A stretch of 64,000 nucleotides of DNA. It comes from Arthrobacter sp. OVS8 (GTDB lineage: Bacteria > Actinomycetota > Actinomycetes > Actinomycetales > Micrococcaceae). This document shows positions 48,157-58,596 of the stretch, piece after piece. The stretch spans positions 1,798,001-1,862,000 of the forward strand of contig CP116670.1 in the NCBI GenBank assembly GCA_028370155.1, written 5' to 3'. The notes under the pieces are model-generated. The model was not told where the DNA came from and ran no database searches. It saw only the letters and a list, made by a program, of their open reading frames with translations. The first letter of the stretch is position 1. Every line of letters starts with the position of its first letter. Both the position numbers and the translations under genes were made by a program.

Positions 48157-48833
48157 TTACGTGGCGGGGCCAGCCCGCACCCACAACCGCGACGGCCTCC
48201 CCGCGTCCCATCGGACATCTGCCCCGTCCCCGTCAGTTTCGGCTCCATGAAGCGCCGGAACGTGTCGCGCATGAGCGTTTCACCCGCCACCGTCTCGTGC
48301 AGCTCGCGCAGATCTTTCAGCGTGAACGGCTCATCCAGCAGCGCTCCGGGGTCCGGGGCCCCCGCGTAGGCGGCCCGCAGCCACTCCACGGCCTTCGCTA
48401 CGATCTCCGCGTGGCCGTAGGGCAGCCCTGCGATCAGCTCCGGTTCCCCGGTCACGGAAGCCAGCCGGACGCCGTCGGACACCAAGGCCTCCTCCAGAGC
48501 CGCCAGCGGCACGACGTCCACGTGGGCAACAGACAGGACCCAGCCGCGGTCATCGCGTCCCGGCTCGTCGAAGACCTGCAGCTGGCGCGGCACCCGCCCG
48601 GAGATCCCGGCCTTCTCCCGCAGGGAGCGCAGCACCGCATCCGCGAGCGTCTCGCGTTCGCGCAGGAATGTGCCAGGGAGCGCCCACCGTCCGTGCCGGT
48701 CCGGTTCCTCCCGCTTCACCAGCAACACGCACACACTGCCCCCGGAGACCGTCAGCACCGCCGTATCCACCGCCACCGAGGGGCGCGGGTAGTCGAGCAG
48801 GGACGCGCCAGGGCCGTTCTTCGAATCCTTCAC
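48157..48833 (-). CDS. nrtR: NrtR-like NUDIX-type transcriptional regulator
   Basis: About 225 residues. The N-terminal NUDIX-like fold shows VLLVKREEPDRHGRWALPG then FLRERETLADAVLRSLREKAG; the classic catalytic Nudix box is eroded, as in NrtR proteins that sense ADP-ribose rather than cut it. The C-terminus is the NrtR winged helix (FTLKDLRELHETVAGETLMRDTFRRFM). Near 48205 the frame changes; the continuing frame reads GRPSRLWVRA and stops at 48157, the expected family ending. The GTG at 48833 lies next to a divergent palindrome pair. NrtR-type repressors control NAD and ADP-ribose genes, and here the divergent genes are ARPP-1 and an ADP-ribosylglycohydrolase, which fits well. Confidence 0.75.
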
Positions 48834-48841
48834 ACCATTAT

Positions 48842-48861
48842 TTATCGCAGTCTTGCGCTAA
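48842..48861. promoter_or_regulatory. operator-like palindrome 1 of the NrtR/ARPP-1 divergent region
   Basis: TTATCGCA-GTCT-TGCGCTAA: seven of eight base pairs of the arms match as an inverted repeat (TTA[T/G]CGCA ... TGCG[C/A]TAA). It begins nine bases upstream of the NrtR-like GTG, so a bound repressor would block its own transcription. A 20-base site with a 4-base centre suits a dimeric winged-helix protein. Confidence 0.6.
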
Positions 48862-48889
48862 AGATGCAAGCCGTGCATACTGGAACCAA

Positions 48890-48909
48890 TTAGCGCAGAA
48901 ATGATCTAA
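48890..48909. promoter_or_regulatory. operator-like palindrome 2 of the NrtR/ARPP-1 divergent region
   Basis: TTAGCGCA-GAAA-TGATCTAA: the left arm is identical to the better half-site of palindrome 1 read on the other strand, the right arm is weaker. It ends about 20 bases before the ARPP-1 ATG. The two sites are 48 bases apart centre to centre, allowing joint control of both divergent genes. Confidence 0.45.
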
Positions 48910-48928
48910 ATCACCCCGGAGGTTCCCC

Positions 48929-49888
48929 ATGAAAGTCCCACAGCTCCACGTCGGCGCTGGCAGCAGGCTCGGCCCGCTGAGCGTCTTCCCCGTCTGGACC
49001 TCCGGGCCCGGCAGCCTCGGCATCAGCACCGGCACCCACGCCGACGTCGCCGTCACCGAACTCGCCAGCGGCCCCCAGGTCGCCCGGCTCACCGTCACCA
49101 ACAACGGCCCGCATCCTGCCCTGCTGCTGGAGGGCGAGCTGCTCGAAGGCGGCCAGCAGCACCGGACCTGCGCCCGCGACGTCGTCCTGGGCCCCGGCGA
49201 AACCCGCGACATCGATACCTTCTGCGTCGAGGCCGGCCGCTGGGAAGCCGGGGAGACCAGCCACCGCCGGCACGCACGCCGCGCCCCGCTGAACGTGTGG
49301 TCCGAACTGGCCAACGGCCTCGACGGCCGCCGCGGCGGCGACCGGCAGGGGCGGATCTGGGAGCGGGTCAGCCGCTTCGACGCGGCGCGCGGCGCCTCGG
49401 TAACCAGTTCGCTGCTCGACCACATGGACCTGTTCAAGGACAACGCGCACAACCGGTTCGATGCCGCCGACGCACCGGCCCCGCTGGAGGGCCAGCGCGG
49501 CGTCGTGATCGGACTGGGCACGCAGCCCTTGCTCCTTGAGGTCTTCGGCACCGGCACGCTGTTCCGCCGGCACTACCGCCAGCTGATCGACTCCGCCCTG
49601 CTGGACCTGGAGCTCCTCTCACCCCAGGCGCTGGCTTCCGGGCCGATGCCGGGCCAGCGGGCCCGTGACTTCGCCGCCCACGTCCAGTCGATGGACTTCG
49701 GCGCGTTCGACGGCGGCGCCGCGGCGGTCGAAGTCCGGAACCACGGCACGCTCCGGAGCCGCAACGTCTCCCACGCCGCCGGTCCGGTGTCCGCGGCGGG
49801 CATCGCCGTCGAACTTCCCGCCCGCCGCCCCCAGCTGGCCCACCTGACCGGATGGAACACCAAGCACCCCCTGATGGAGATGGCATGA
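48929..49888 (+). CDS. ARPP-1 family protein
   Basis: 319 residues, apparently intact. It matches the ARPP-1 family (ADP-ribosylglycohydrolase and Rhodanese-phosphatase-associated protein): SVFPVWTSGPG at the start, LLEGELLEGGQQHRT near 70, DIDTFCVEAGRWE near 95 and VWSELANGLDGR near 125. The C-terminal half has LGTQPLLLEVFG. The family name comes from its constant company with ADP-ribosylglycohydrolase and phosphatase domains, exactly as here. Its molecular function is not established. GGAGG six bases before the ATG gives a strong ribosome site. It overlaps the next gene by ATGA, so the two are coupled. The base composition is markedly richer in G and C than the flanking defence genes. Confidence 0.75.
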   Translation: MKVPQLHVGAGSRLGPLSVFPVWTSGPGSLGISTGTHADVAVTELASGPQVARLTVTNNGPHPALLLEGELLEGGQQHRTCARDVVLGPGETRDIDTFCVEAGRWEAGETSHRRHARRAPLNVWSELANGLDGRRGGDRQGRIWERVSRFDAARGASVTSSLLDHMDLFKDNAHNRFDAADAPAPLEGQRGVVIGLGTQPLLLEVFGTGTLFRRHYRQLIDSALLDLELLSPQALASGPMPGQRARDFAAHVQSMDFGAFDGGAAAVEVRNHGTLRSRNVSHAAGPVSAAGIAVELPARRPQLAHLTGWNTKHPLMEMA

Positions 49889-51400
49889 AACTGAACCCCT
49901 TGCAGAATGACCGTGCGGCTGGAGTACTCGTCGCTCTGGCCGCCGGCGACGCCCTCGGAGCCGGCTACGAGTTCGGCGCGCCGCTGCCGGACGGCGCCGA
50001 GGTCACCATGAAGGGCGGCGGACCGTTCGGGTTCGCGCCGGCCGAGTGGACCGACGACACCTCCATGGCCGTCCCGGTCGCCCAGGCTTTGCTGGAGGCC
50101 GCGTCCGACGCCGGATCGGTCTCCCCGCGGCACTCACCATGATCGTGCGGGCTTGGACGGCATGGGCCGCCGGGGCCAAGGACGTGGGCTCCCAGACCAG
50201 CGCCGTGATCGCGGCGGCCCGGCAGCTGGCGTCCGCCGACGGGCGGAGCACGGTGACTGCCGGCGATTTCAGTGCTGCGGCCGCGGACTTCCACGCCCGC
50301 ACCGGCCGCAGCGCCGGCAACGGCTCGCTGATGCGCACTGCACCGCTGGCGCTGGCCTACCTGGACCGCGACCCGGCGTCGTTGATGGCGGCGGCGGGGA
50401 CTCTCAGCGCGCTGACCCATGCCGACCCCGATGCGCAGGAAGCCTGCGGGCTCTGGTGTGTGGCCATCCGGGAGGCGGTCCTGACCGGACGGCTGGACGT
50501 GCGGTCCGGGCTGCCGCTGCTGTTCGCCGAGCGGGCGGCCCTGTGGCTGGAGCGGATCGAGACGGCCGAACGGTCCCGGCCCCGGGATTTCACCCGCAAC
50601 GGCTGGGTGGTCGAGGCGTTCCAGGGCGCCTGGAGCGCCATCCACTTCGCGGGCTTGTCCGCGTCCGGCCCGGCGCACCTGCGGGCCGCACTGGAGGAGG
50701 CGGTCTGCGGCGGCCGGGACACGGACACCGTTGCGGCCATTGCCGGCAGCCTGGTCGGGGCAGCCTACGGCTTCACTGCCGTGCCGTTCGAATGGCGCCG
50801 GCACCTGCACGGCTGGCCAGGGCTCCGCGCCCGCGACCTCATGATGCTCGGCATGGAGCTGGGAAGGGGCGAGGGCCGCCGGCCCTGCTCCTGGCCGCGC
50901 GCCGAACGGCAGGACTACGGCATGTGGGGCCGCACCGACGCCTTGGCCCAGCACCCGCACGACGACGGCGTCTGGCTGGGCGGAGTCGGTTCACTCGGGC
51001 GGGTGGCTGAGTTGGAGATCGACGCCGTGGTCTCCCTGTGCCGGTTGGGGACCTCAGATGTGCCCGGGGTGGTGCCGGAGGATCACGCCACGTTCTGGGT
51101 GGTCGACTCCCCGTTGAGGAGGACAACGCGCACGCCGAGTTTGTGCTGCGCGACGCGGCGGCCGCCGTCGAACGCTTCCGCGCCGAAGGCAAGACGGTGC
51201 TGCTGCACTGTGTGCGGGCGGAGTCCCGGACGCCGACCGTCGCTGCCCTGTATGGCGCTCGAAGGGCCGGGATTACGCCGCTGGAGGCGCTGAAGAACCT
51301 GCGGCGGATGCTGCCGGGGGCGAATCCGAACCCGCTGTTTCTTCGGTTGCTCGGCGCGGTGCCGGCGGACCGAGTGAATAGTGTCACACCGGCCACGTAG
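49885..51400 (+). CDS. ADP-ribosylglycohydrolase fused to a dual-specificity-type phosphatase
   Basis: About 505 residues. The first 330 form an ADP-ribosylglycohydrolase: GDALGAGYEFG near residue 20, the metal motif WTDDTSMA near 52, NGSLMRTAPLAL near 150 and the second metal motif GRDTDTVAAIAG near 280. The enzyme removes ADP-ribose from proteins or nucleic acids. After a frame change near 51115 the C-terminus has VLLHCVRAESRTPTV, the C-x5-R loop of cysteine phosphatases, followed by a helical end. Another frame change lies near 50130. ARPP-1, this fusion and an NrtR-like regulator form one unit. A plausible substrate for the phosphatase is an ADP-ribose phosphate product, but that is only inference. 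High G+C suggests resident chromosomal origin. Confidence 0.8.
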
Positions 51401-51428
51401 TCTGCTTTCACGAGCTTGAGCTGTCCAA

Positions 51429-53969
51429 ATGGGGGATGAATTGACTGACCTGATCCACAAGGTAATGAAAGGGGACTTCGAGCCTGCCACGGCTGCCTCT
51501 GTCCCCACTTCTTACGACTACGCCTTCTTGTACTCGTGGCAGCAGGAAGCGCTGAAGGCCTGGCACTCCAATGCCCGCCGCGGGGTCGTGGAAGCCGTCA
51601 CCGGATCAGGCAAGACCCGCGTCGGCATCGCTGCTGCATTTGAAGCCGTCCGCCAAGGAATCAAGGTCTTGATTCTCGTCCCCACCGCGGAGCTTCAGCG
51701 CCAGTGGCTGTCCTCGATCCAGCGCGACCTCCCCGGGTCCGCCGGGGCGGACTGGGCGATGGCCGCACAGATTCACTGGGCCACGTGGACATCCTGGTGG
51801 CGATTGTCCACTCGGCGTCCAACCGGGAGACGCTGCGAAGCCACAAGGCCGGGCTGATCATCGCGGACGAATGCCACCGGTACGCAGCCCCCATGTTCAC
51901 GGGGGCTCTTCAAGAGGGATTCGCCTGGCGACTCGGACTGACCGCCACCTACGAGCGGTCGGACGGAGAGCACGAGACGGTCTTGTCGCCATATTTCGGC
52001 GGAGTCGTCTACAAGCTCTGGTACGACCGAGCACTGAAAGACAGTGTCATTGCGCCGTTCGATATCGCCCTCGTCGGTGTTGAACTCACGCCCACCGAGA
52101 GGGTCAACTACGACGATCTCTCGAACACCATGCTGGAAGCGGCCCGCAACTTGGAGACCTACGCCGGAATCCCCGGCGGCCATTCCACCAATTCATTGCG
52201 GCAGTCGCCTCGCTCGCTGGGTCAGATTCAATCACCCGGGAATCGACGATTGCTCGGAAGTACATGCGGGCCATGGCGTCCAGGCTCACGTTGCTGGCGG
52301 AGGCCCGTACCAAGTACCACGCGCTGGCCGCGCTCAAGGAAACCGTGGACCAGTCCCGCGGCACGCTGGTGTTCACCCAGACTCAGGAATCTGCCCGGCG
52401 AGCCCAGGAGCTGTACACGGCAATGGGTTCCAAGGCTTCCGCCATCTTCAGTGGCATGGCCAAGGATGAACGCCGGCAGGGCATGGAGGACTTCCGCAAC
52501 GGCACGTCGCAGATCCTCGCCGCACCCAGGCTGCTCGATGAAGGCATCGACGTGCCGGAAGCTGACCTCGGCATCATCGTCGCGGCCAATCGCAGTCAGC
52601 GGCAGATGGTCCAACGCCTGGGACGCGTCATCCGCAAGAAGGCCGACGGACGGGTCGGGCGTCTCGTTGTCCTGTACTCCAAGGACACTGTCGAAGACCC
52701 CAACGTCCAAGGCGAAGAGTTCCTGGGCCGGGTCCTGCCGTTCGCCTGCAAGGTCGAGTTCTTCGACATCAATACCGACTTGGACCGGCTGCAGACGTTC
52801 CTCCACCAAGTTGTGGCCGAGCCCAAACCTGAGCTTCCGCCGTCCGGCGAGGTGGAGCCCATCGCTGGTCCGGAGCAGCCTCCGGTGTTGCCCGAGCCGC
52901 CACTTGAAGAGCCCGAAGTTGATGCCGAGCCGGTCGGTTTCGATTTGGAAGACGACGAGTGGCTTGAACAGCTCGCCGGCAGCGAAAGCGTCACCGATGA
53001 CGCCGTCGCGGACTACCTTCGGCGACTGGGCCGCTACGAATTGCTGACGGCTGAGCAGGAGGTGGAGCTGGCGCAGGAGATCGAAGCAGGCCTTTACGCG
53101 GAGCAGCTCTTGCGCGATAAGGAATCGAACCGTCCGCGGCGGGAAATCAGAGAACTTGAGTTCCTTGCTCTGCTCGGAAAGCGAGCCGCTGACACGCTGC
53201 TGAATGCCAATCTTCGGTTGGTCGTTTCGATAGCCAAGAGCCACGCAAATCGCGGGCTCGACTTCCTGGACCTCATTCAAGAGGGCAACCTGGGGCTGCA
53301 TCGGGCCGTCTGCAAGTTCGATTTCACCTTGGGTTTCAAATTCTCAACCTACGCAACTTGGTGGATTCGTCAGGCTATAACTCGCGCTCTGGCCGACCAG
53401 GCACGTCTTATCCGTTTGCCTGTCCACATTGTGGAGCAAATTCAGAAGCTCCAGTCAGAGCAGCGTACTGCCGCAATGAACGGGTCCGCCTGCACAAGTG
53501 AAGATCTGGGCCGCCTCACGGACAACTCAGTCGAGAAAGTCGAATATCTTCTGACCTTGGATAAGGCGATTTACTCGCTGGATATGCAAGTTCCCGATGG
53601 CCGAGGAGGAACCGAAGCCCTCGCCGAACAGCTGGCCGATCCGTTTGATCTGGATGTGACCGATCCGCTCTTTCAAGTAGCTATGCAGGAGCAGCTGCAT
53701 TCCGTTCTGGACACACTCGAGGGACGCGAGGCGGCATCATTGCCCTGCGCTTCGGCATGACTGATGGCCAGGAAAAGACCTTGGACGCCATCGGTCAGGT
53801 CTACGGCGTCACCCGAGAGCGAATCCGGCAGATCGAAGTCAAGACGATGAAGAAGCTCTGCCATCCATCTCGATCACAGGTACTGCGGCAGTACATGTTT
53901 GACGGCTACGACTCGCAGAACACGAAAGCACCCGTGGAGCCGGGGGCCAACACCACGGAGAGCATCTGA
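51429..53969 (+). CDS. SF2 helicase fused to a SigA-like sigma-70 factor
   Basis: About 845 residues when frames are joined (changes near 51745, 52175 and 53735). The helicase: [11 protein letters not shown] then [15 protein letters not shown] (Walker A, near residue 60), [10 protein letters not shown] (DECH, near 150), [11 protein letters not shown], then [10 protein letters not shown] and QRLGRVIRK (motif VI, near 400), an SSL2/RadD-like pattern. A proline- and acid-rich linker (near 460-500) leads to sigma-70 regions: [23 protein letters not shown] (1.2), [11 protein letters not shown] and [15 protein letters not shown] (2), [16 protein letters not shown] (2.3-2.4), then [15 protein letters not shown] and KLCHPSRS (4.2). 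Regions 2.4 and 4.2 suggest recognition of housekeeping-type -10 and -35 boxes. Region 1.1 is absent. No RNA polymerase gene is nearby. This is not a frame-joining artefact: helicase motif VI, linker and sigma region 2 lie in one uninterrupted frame. Confidence 0.85.
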
Positions 53970-54018
53970 TCCGCTGCCAGCAGGCGTCGACGCGGCGGCC
54001 ACAGCGTCAGCTGCCCGA

Positions 54019-54846
54019 CTATGTGGGATCTACTTTTTCATCCCGACTTGGAGGTTCGTCGTCAGACATCGACAGAGGCTTGAAAAATACTGATGAAGAC
54101 CCGAACGGCCCCTCATACGCGGCAAGCCCCTCAGGAATGACGACGACCGTCGCTGCACCCCGCAGGTACCCGTCCGCTTTCGCTTGGTCATACTTGCCGA
54201 GCTGGATGCGATGTGCACCATCCAAGCCAGTCACGAGAAGCTTAGAGACGTCTAACTCGCGACCTGCCAACACCAAGGACAGACCCCTCGCGGCTGGGAC
54301 GCCATCAGCTCGCCGAGCTTACCGGCCAGGAGGCTTGAGTACTGATGGACATCTGCGCAGAGCGACTCGGCACCGTTGACGATGACAGTGGTACCCTCGG
54401 ATCGTCGTGCATTCCTACCAGAGCTTCGCTAATCTTCATGCAGCCCTCGCCCATGGACCTGGAAAGTGTCCTCATCCCTTCCAACCTCCAGCTGAAGTCG
54501 CCTTCCACGAGGTCTATGACATGCGTCCCACTCGTGAGGCAGAACTGTTTGATGATGTCGTCAAGGTAGGACCGCTCTCCCCAGCAGACGCGTCTCCGCG
54601 GATCAACAGTAGGCCTCCGCTCGCTGGCCAGGAGCCGCCCGAATCGCCTAGGTGGAGGCGACGGCCATCAGGCAGCGTCCCCAGGACGATCCGGCGTTCG
54701 TCCATGGGCAGGACTCCGTTCTCAGCAGTTATAGGCTGCTGGACAGTGTATGGCCCGGCATCGAAACTGCGTGGGAGGCTGGGCAGCTCTACAATGAGCC
54801 GCAGTGACCTTGTATCCGTCGGGCACGGACCGGCTTGCTCACCCAC
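54019..54846 (-). pseudogene. FtsK/SpoIIIE-like ATPase remnant with altered Walker A
   Basis: With frame changes near 54570, 54395 and 54280 the minus strand reads as one protein of about 275 residues. It starts with LRLIVELPSLPRSFDAGPY and LGTLPDGRRLHLGDSGG, then a P-loop-like GDASAGESG in which the usual lysine is glutamate, then FCLTSGTHVIDLVEGDFSW and near the end LSLVLAGRELDVSKLLVTGL and VVVIPEGLAAYEG. The order (short beta strands, P-loop, a Walker B-like strand and a glycine-rich end) resembles FtsK/EccC-type ATPase domains. It is short, has no second core motif, and the lost lysine argues against ATP hydrolysis. It could be a decayed gene, a degenerate accessory ATPase domain, or an artefact of frame errors. 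Confidence 0.35.
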
Positions 54847-55047
54847 GCTTCGACTGTCCAGATCCCGGCTGCCCGCAAGGATCGGCTAACGCTGAGAAAG
54901 TCGTCGAACTATCCAGTGTCACCGTCCACAACTGAACACTGGCCTGAACCATCACAGTTCGTGTCGCCAAAGCGATCAGGCTGCGCCCGGCTAACGTGGG
55001 AACAGGGCAAAAGCCGGATCACCGGCCCAGTAATTTGGGGGCAAACA

Positions 55048-56726
55048 ATGAGATGTATTCCGGACCAACCCGAATTTGGTGAGGGCCAGTTGGCGGAGAA
55101 GGTCGTTTGGAATGCGCTGAAGAAAAGCCTTCCCGACGACGTCGTACTTGCCCACTCAGTCCAATTGCGGGACGGACGGGCAGAACACGAGATCGACATC
55201 CTTGTCCTGTGGCCCGGCGTCGGCATGGCTGCCATTGAGGTGAAGGGCGGGCGCGTCTCTGTCGATAACGGGCAGTGGCTGCAGTCGGACAGGTCCGGAG
55301 CGCACAAGATTCAGAGTCCCGTGGCGCAGTCGCAGGGCTCGCTCCACGCCTTCAAGCACTGGATTGGCCGCCAGCTGGGGACGCCGCTGACGACCCGCTT
55401 CGCCTATATGGTCAGCTTCCCTACACCGATGTGCCCCGTGACTGGGAGATGGCGGGTTGCCCGCGATCACTGGTCCTCGGCAAGGAAGACACGGCGTCAG
55501 CGGCCGAACTGGTCCGGACCGCCATCGAGCGGGAAGGCGGCGGCGCTTCGTCGCTGGCGCCGGTATTCATGGAACGCATCGTGCGTGTGCTCAACGGAAC
55601 ACTGGCACACGATGAAACCAAGCCGCTGGACCCGAAAGAGCTGGAAGATGTTCAGGACCATCTCACCGAGCGGCAGTCGGTGCTATTGAAGGCCACGCGG
55701 TCACTGCCCAGGATCCGGTTCACCGGTGGCGCGGGAAGCGGAAAGACGTGGCTGGCAGTGGAGAAAGCCCGGCTGCTCTGCAAACAGGGCAAACGGGTCG
55801 GCCTGTTTAGCTACAACAAGGGCCTAAGCCAGTACCTTCAAGACCGGGTTTCGACCTGGCGTCATGCCCAGCCGGCATTTACTGGCGAGTTCCACGAATA
55901 TGCCCGGCGGCTCGGGGTGCCCGACGGCACGGGACCCGCCTATTTCGAAGAGGAACTGCCGCAGCTGCTCAAGGATCTCGCGGTCAGCCTCCAGCACGAG
56001 CAGCGGCTGGATGCCATCATCGTTGATGAGGCTCAGGACTTCGCCCCTCTGTGGTGGGAAGCGTTGCTTGCCACCACCACGGACGACGCCGAGATCTACG
56101 CCTTCCTTGACGACCACCAGGACGTCTACCGGCGTTGGAGCAATCCCTCGACGGATGGCGCAAGCCCGCTGGAAGACCTGGTGACGATCCACATCGACGA
56201 GAACCTTCGCAACACACGGAAGATCGCGGAGACGTTCCGATCCTTCGCGGGTGACCACTTCACACCCCGGGGCAGTACCGGGCTTCCTGTGCGCCGGGTT
56301 GAGTGCGCCACCGAGGATGCCCTCGATGTCGCGGGAGACTGCATCGATGCGCTGATCGAGGAGGGATGGGCGAACAACCAGATCGCGATGCTGACGACGA
56401 AAGAACGCCACCCTATCCACAAGGAATACTTCGAGAACGGCACCACCACTGACTACTGGCGCGAGTTCCACGCGAACGAAAGCGAGTTCTACGGCCATGT
56501 TCTGGGCTTCAAGGGCCTGGAACGGTCGGTGATAGTCCTCTGCGTCAACGGCTTCAAGGACCTAAGCCGTGCAGCCGAGCAGCTCTATGTGGGCCTGTCC
56601 CGGGCTCGCAGTCTCCTCGTGGTTGTCGGTGACTCGGATTTGCTGGAGGAAGCCGGCGGCCGGGATCTGAAGGTGGCTCTGTCGCGCGCGCAGGCTTGGA
56701 CGCCAGAAATGCCCGTCGGTCGCTAA
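55048..56726 (+). CDS. NERD nuclease-domain plus SF1 helicase
   Basis: About 560 residues. The NERD domain (residues 1-110) has QLAEKVVWNALKKSLPDDV then EHEIDILVLWPGVGMAAIEVKGG, where the D and E-x-K match the PD-(D/E)XK core, followed by the QSQGSLHAFK helix. After a frame change near 55415 the SF1 helicase follows: FTGGAGSGKTWLAVEKA (Walker A, near residue 235), IIVDEAQDFAPLWWEAL near 328, and VLGFKGLERSVIVLCVN with LYVGLSRARSLLVVV at the end. Nucleases of this design are common stand-alone parts of defence islands. The ATG at 55048 follows a GGGGG stretch. It is not clearly in an operon with its neighbours. Confidence 0.8.
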
Positions 56727-57067
56727 GGGTGGGTGCATAGCCTCCCGGAACGCCCGGCCTATTGAGCATCACAGAAACGTCCCGACGTAAAATTGTCGAT
56801 TGGGACGGACCGACTTCGAGGACTTCTGGTCCTCTGACGAGTTCCGTGCGGCATGACTATAACGAGCTGCGGCCGAATTGCCCAGCGCTTACCACCGTCG
56901 AACCAGTGCCGATTTGCCAGCTCACGTGGAGTTCAAGGCTCCGTGGCGGCCTTATGTGATCGCTTGGTGTCGCTCAACCGGGCTTGAGCACCGGCGTTTC
57001 GTACTGTACGGGTAATCGTGCGTGGCTTCGGGTCATTCCACCATCGGAGCTCTGAAGCGCCTCGGGG
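56727..57067. other. intergenic gap, no gene seen
   Basis: About 340 bases between the NERD helicase and the converging minus-strand membrane protein. No coding frame, hairpin or repeat stood out on either strand. Confidence 0.4.
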
Positions 57068-57892
57068 TCAGAGCCCCCATGGGATGTACCTGTTCGGGAT
57101 GCTGGGGCCGCCAGCCGGAGGCGAGACGGGCACATCCAGGCAGTTGCGGTAAGTGTCGAAGTCCGCGTAGTCGCCAACATTCGACGCGGGGTCTGCGTAC
57201 CAGGCTATGGTTTCCCTGATCTCAGCGGGACGTACGTCTTTTGACGAGAAGGTGTATGGCGCGTTCTCGCCGGGGTCCACGACGATCTCTTAGGGGCGAG
57301 GGACTCCGGGAGGCGGCGCGTAGTTGAAGTCGCCCTTAAAGTTGATAAGGGTCTGCCGGCCATTGACGTCCAGACCTTTCACCCAGGGGACGGAGATGGT
57401 GACCTTCACAGGGGCGGTCGTTCCATTGTGGATGTTGCCGTGACCGATTATGTCCATCATGGTGAATTCTTGGCCGCTGAGCCAGTAGTGCTCGTTCTGT
57501 ACTGTGACATCGGTCAGCCCGGAGGTGACAGTCCCGGCGGGACACACGGCGGGAGCTTTGGCGGGTGACTGCAGCGCAGGAGGTCGAGCCTGGACCGTCG
57601 AGAAAGTTTTCGGCGAAGCGGCTGCAGCCGGGGGATTACCTGCTGGGTGGGAGGCGCCGGACTCGGCTCCGTCTGCGGGGTGGCACGGGCGGATGGCATA
57701 GCTGGGGAGGCTGTCTGGGTGAAAGCGGAGGGTGGCTTCGACCTCCGGGATGTGGGCGGCTGTGGTAGCTGCGGCCTCGACCGATCCGCTCCGGCCCGAC
57801 TCGATCACTCCGGCAACTATGGCGCCGGCCGCAACAGCCAGTGCCAGTATCGACATGGTCACGGTAAGCAACACCCGTGCAATTCTGCTCAT
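57068..57892 (-). CDS. membrane-anchored secreted protein of unknown function
   Basis: About 275 residues. A single N-terminal transmembrane segment (VLLTVTMSILALAVAAGAIVAGV, described by residues 6-28) is followed by a Ser/Pro/Ala-rich linker and an outer beta domain starting near residue 130 (CPAGTVTSGLTDVTVQNEHYW). The frame changes near 57290; the continuing frame reads IVVDPGENAPYTF and DFDTYRNCLDVPV to the stop at 57068. Two cysteines frame the outer domain and may form a disulfide. The ATG at 57892 is preferred to an upstream GTG at 57964 because the hydrophobic segment then sits right at the N-terminus. I do not recognise the family. Confidence 0.55.
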
Positions 57893-58523
57893 TCCCTTGT
57901 CGAGCCTTGCGGCAGGGTGTTTCACCGGGTTGAGCAATCCCCGGAATCGAAGGAGTGCCAGCACCTACAGCAGACCCTCCAGGTCTGCCAGATCGCAAGG
58001 CATATGCCGCCACTGCCCACGAGTAATGCCGTGGGTCTTGCGAGCTACTCACGTAGCCAACCGACAACCGACCGTCCGACCGACGCGGTGCCAACGCTTG
58101 CCCTCAGTCCCCACAGTTCCCCTGTGGGGCAACAAGGCAAGCCCCTGCCCTCCTCCCTCCCCTCCTCCCTCTGCGGTGTCCAGTCCTGAGGGACTGATCC
58201 TAAGGAACGGGCAGACGACGAAGGTGCGGCCGGAGTCCAAGAGATCGGACCCTAGCCGCACCTCCGGTGCGCTAGAACTGCGGCGGGTGCTTGACCAAGA
58301 AGATGACCAGGCGAACTACGTTCACGATGAGGCTCAGCATCGCCCAGGGCGGCTGAGACCCCTTGGAGCGTTTAGCCAAAGTGGTCCCCTTTCATGCATA
58401 CGAAAGGAACCGTTGCCGGCGGCAGAGTGGCCGTCGGCCGCCATCAGGACATAACCTAGGGGTGTGTAGTGACATACACCCTTGGTTCAGATGACCGGTT
58501 CACTCGGACTGGACCAGGATGCC

Positions 58524-58545
58524 GAAGCCCGTTCCCGCGGGCTTC
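58524..58545. terminator. hairpin GAAGCCCG/CGGGCTTC
   Basis: A perfect 8-bp stem (58524-58531 with 58538-58545) and 6-base loop, followed by the A/T-rich ATGCATTTAAT. It has the form of a factor-independent terminator with a weak T tract. No gene ends just upstream, so it may be a transcript attenuator. Confidence 0.4.
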
Positions 58546-58596
58546 ATGCATTTAATCCAGCTGGCCAGAAAGGCCTACGTAACAAGCCTACTGAGA

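Noticed and set aside
50153..51010. 285-residue glycine/arginine-rich frame on the plus strand
   Set aside because: It overlaps the ADP-ribosylglycohydrolase in another frame; its composition is that of a shadow frame of GC-rich DNA.
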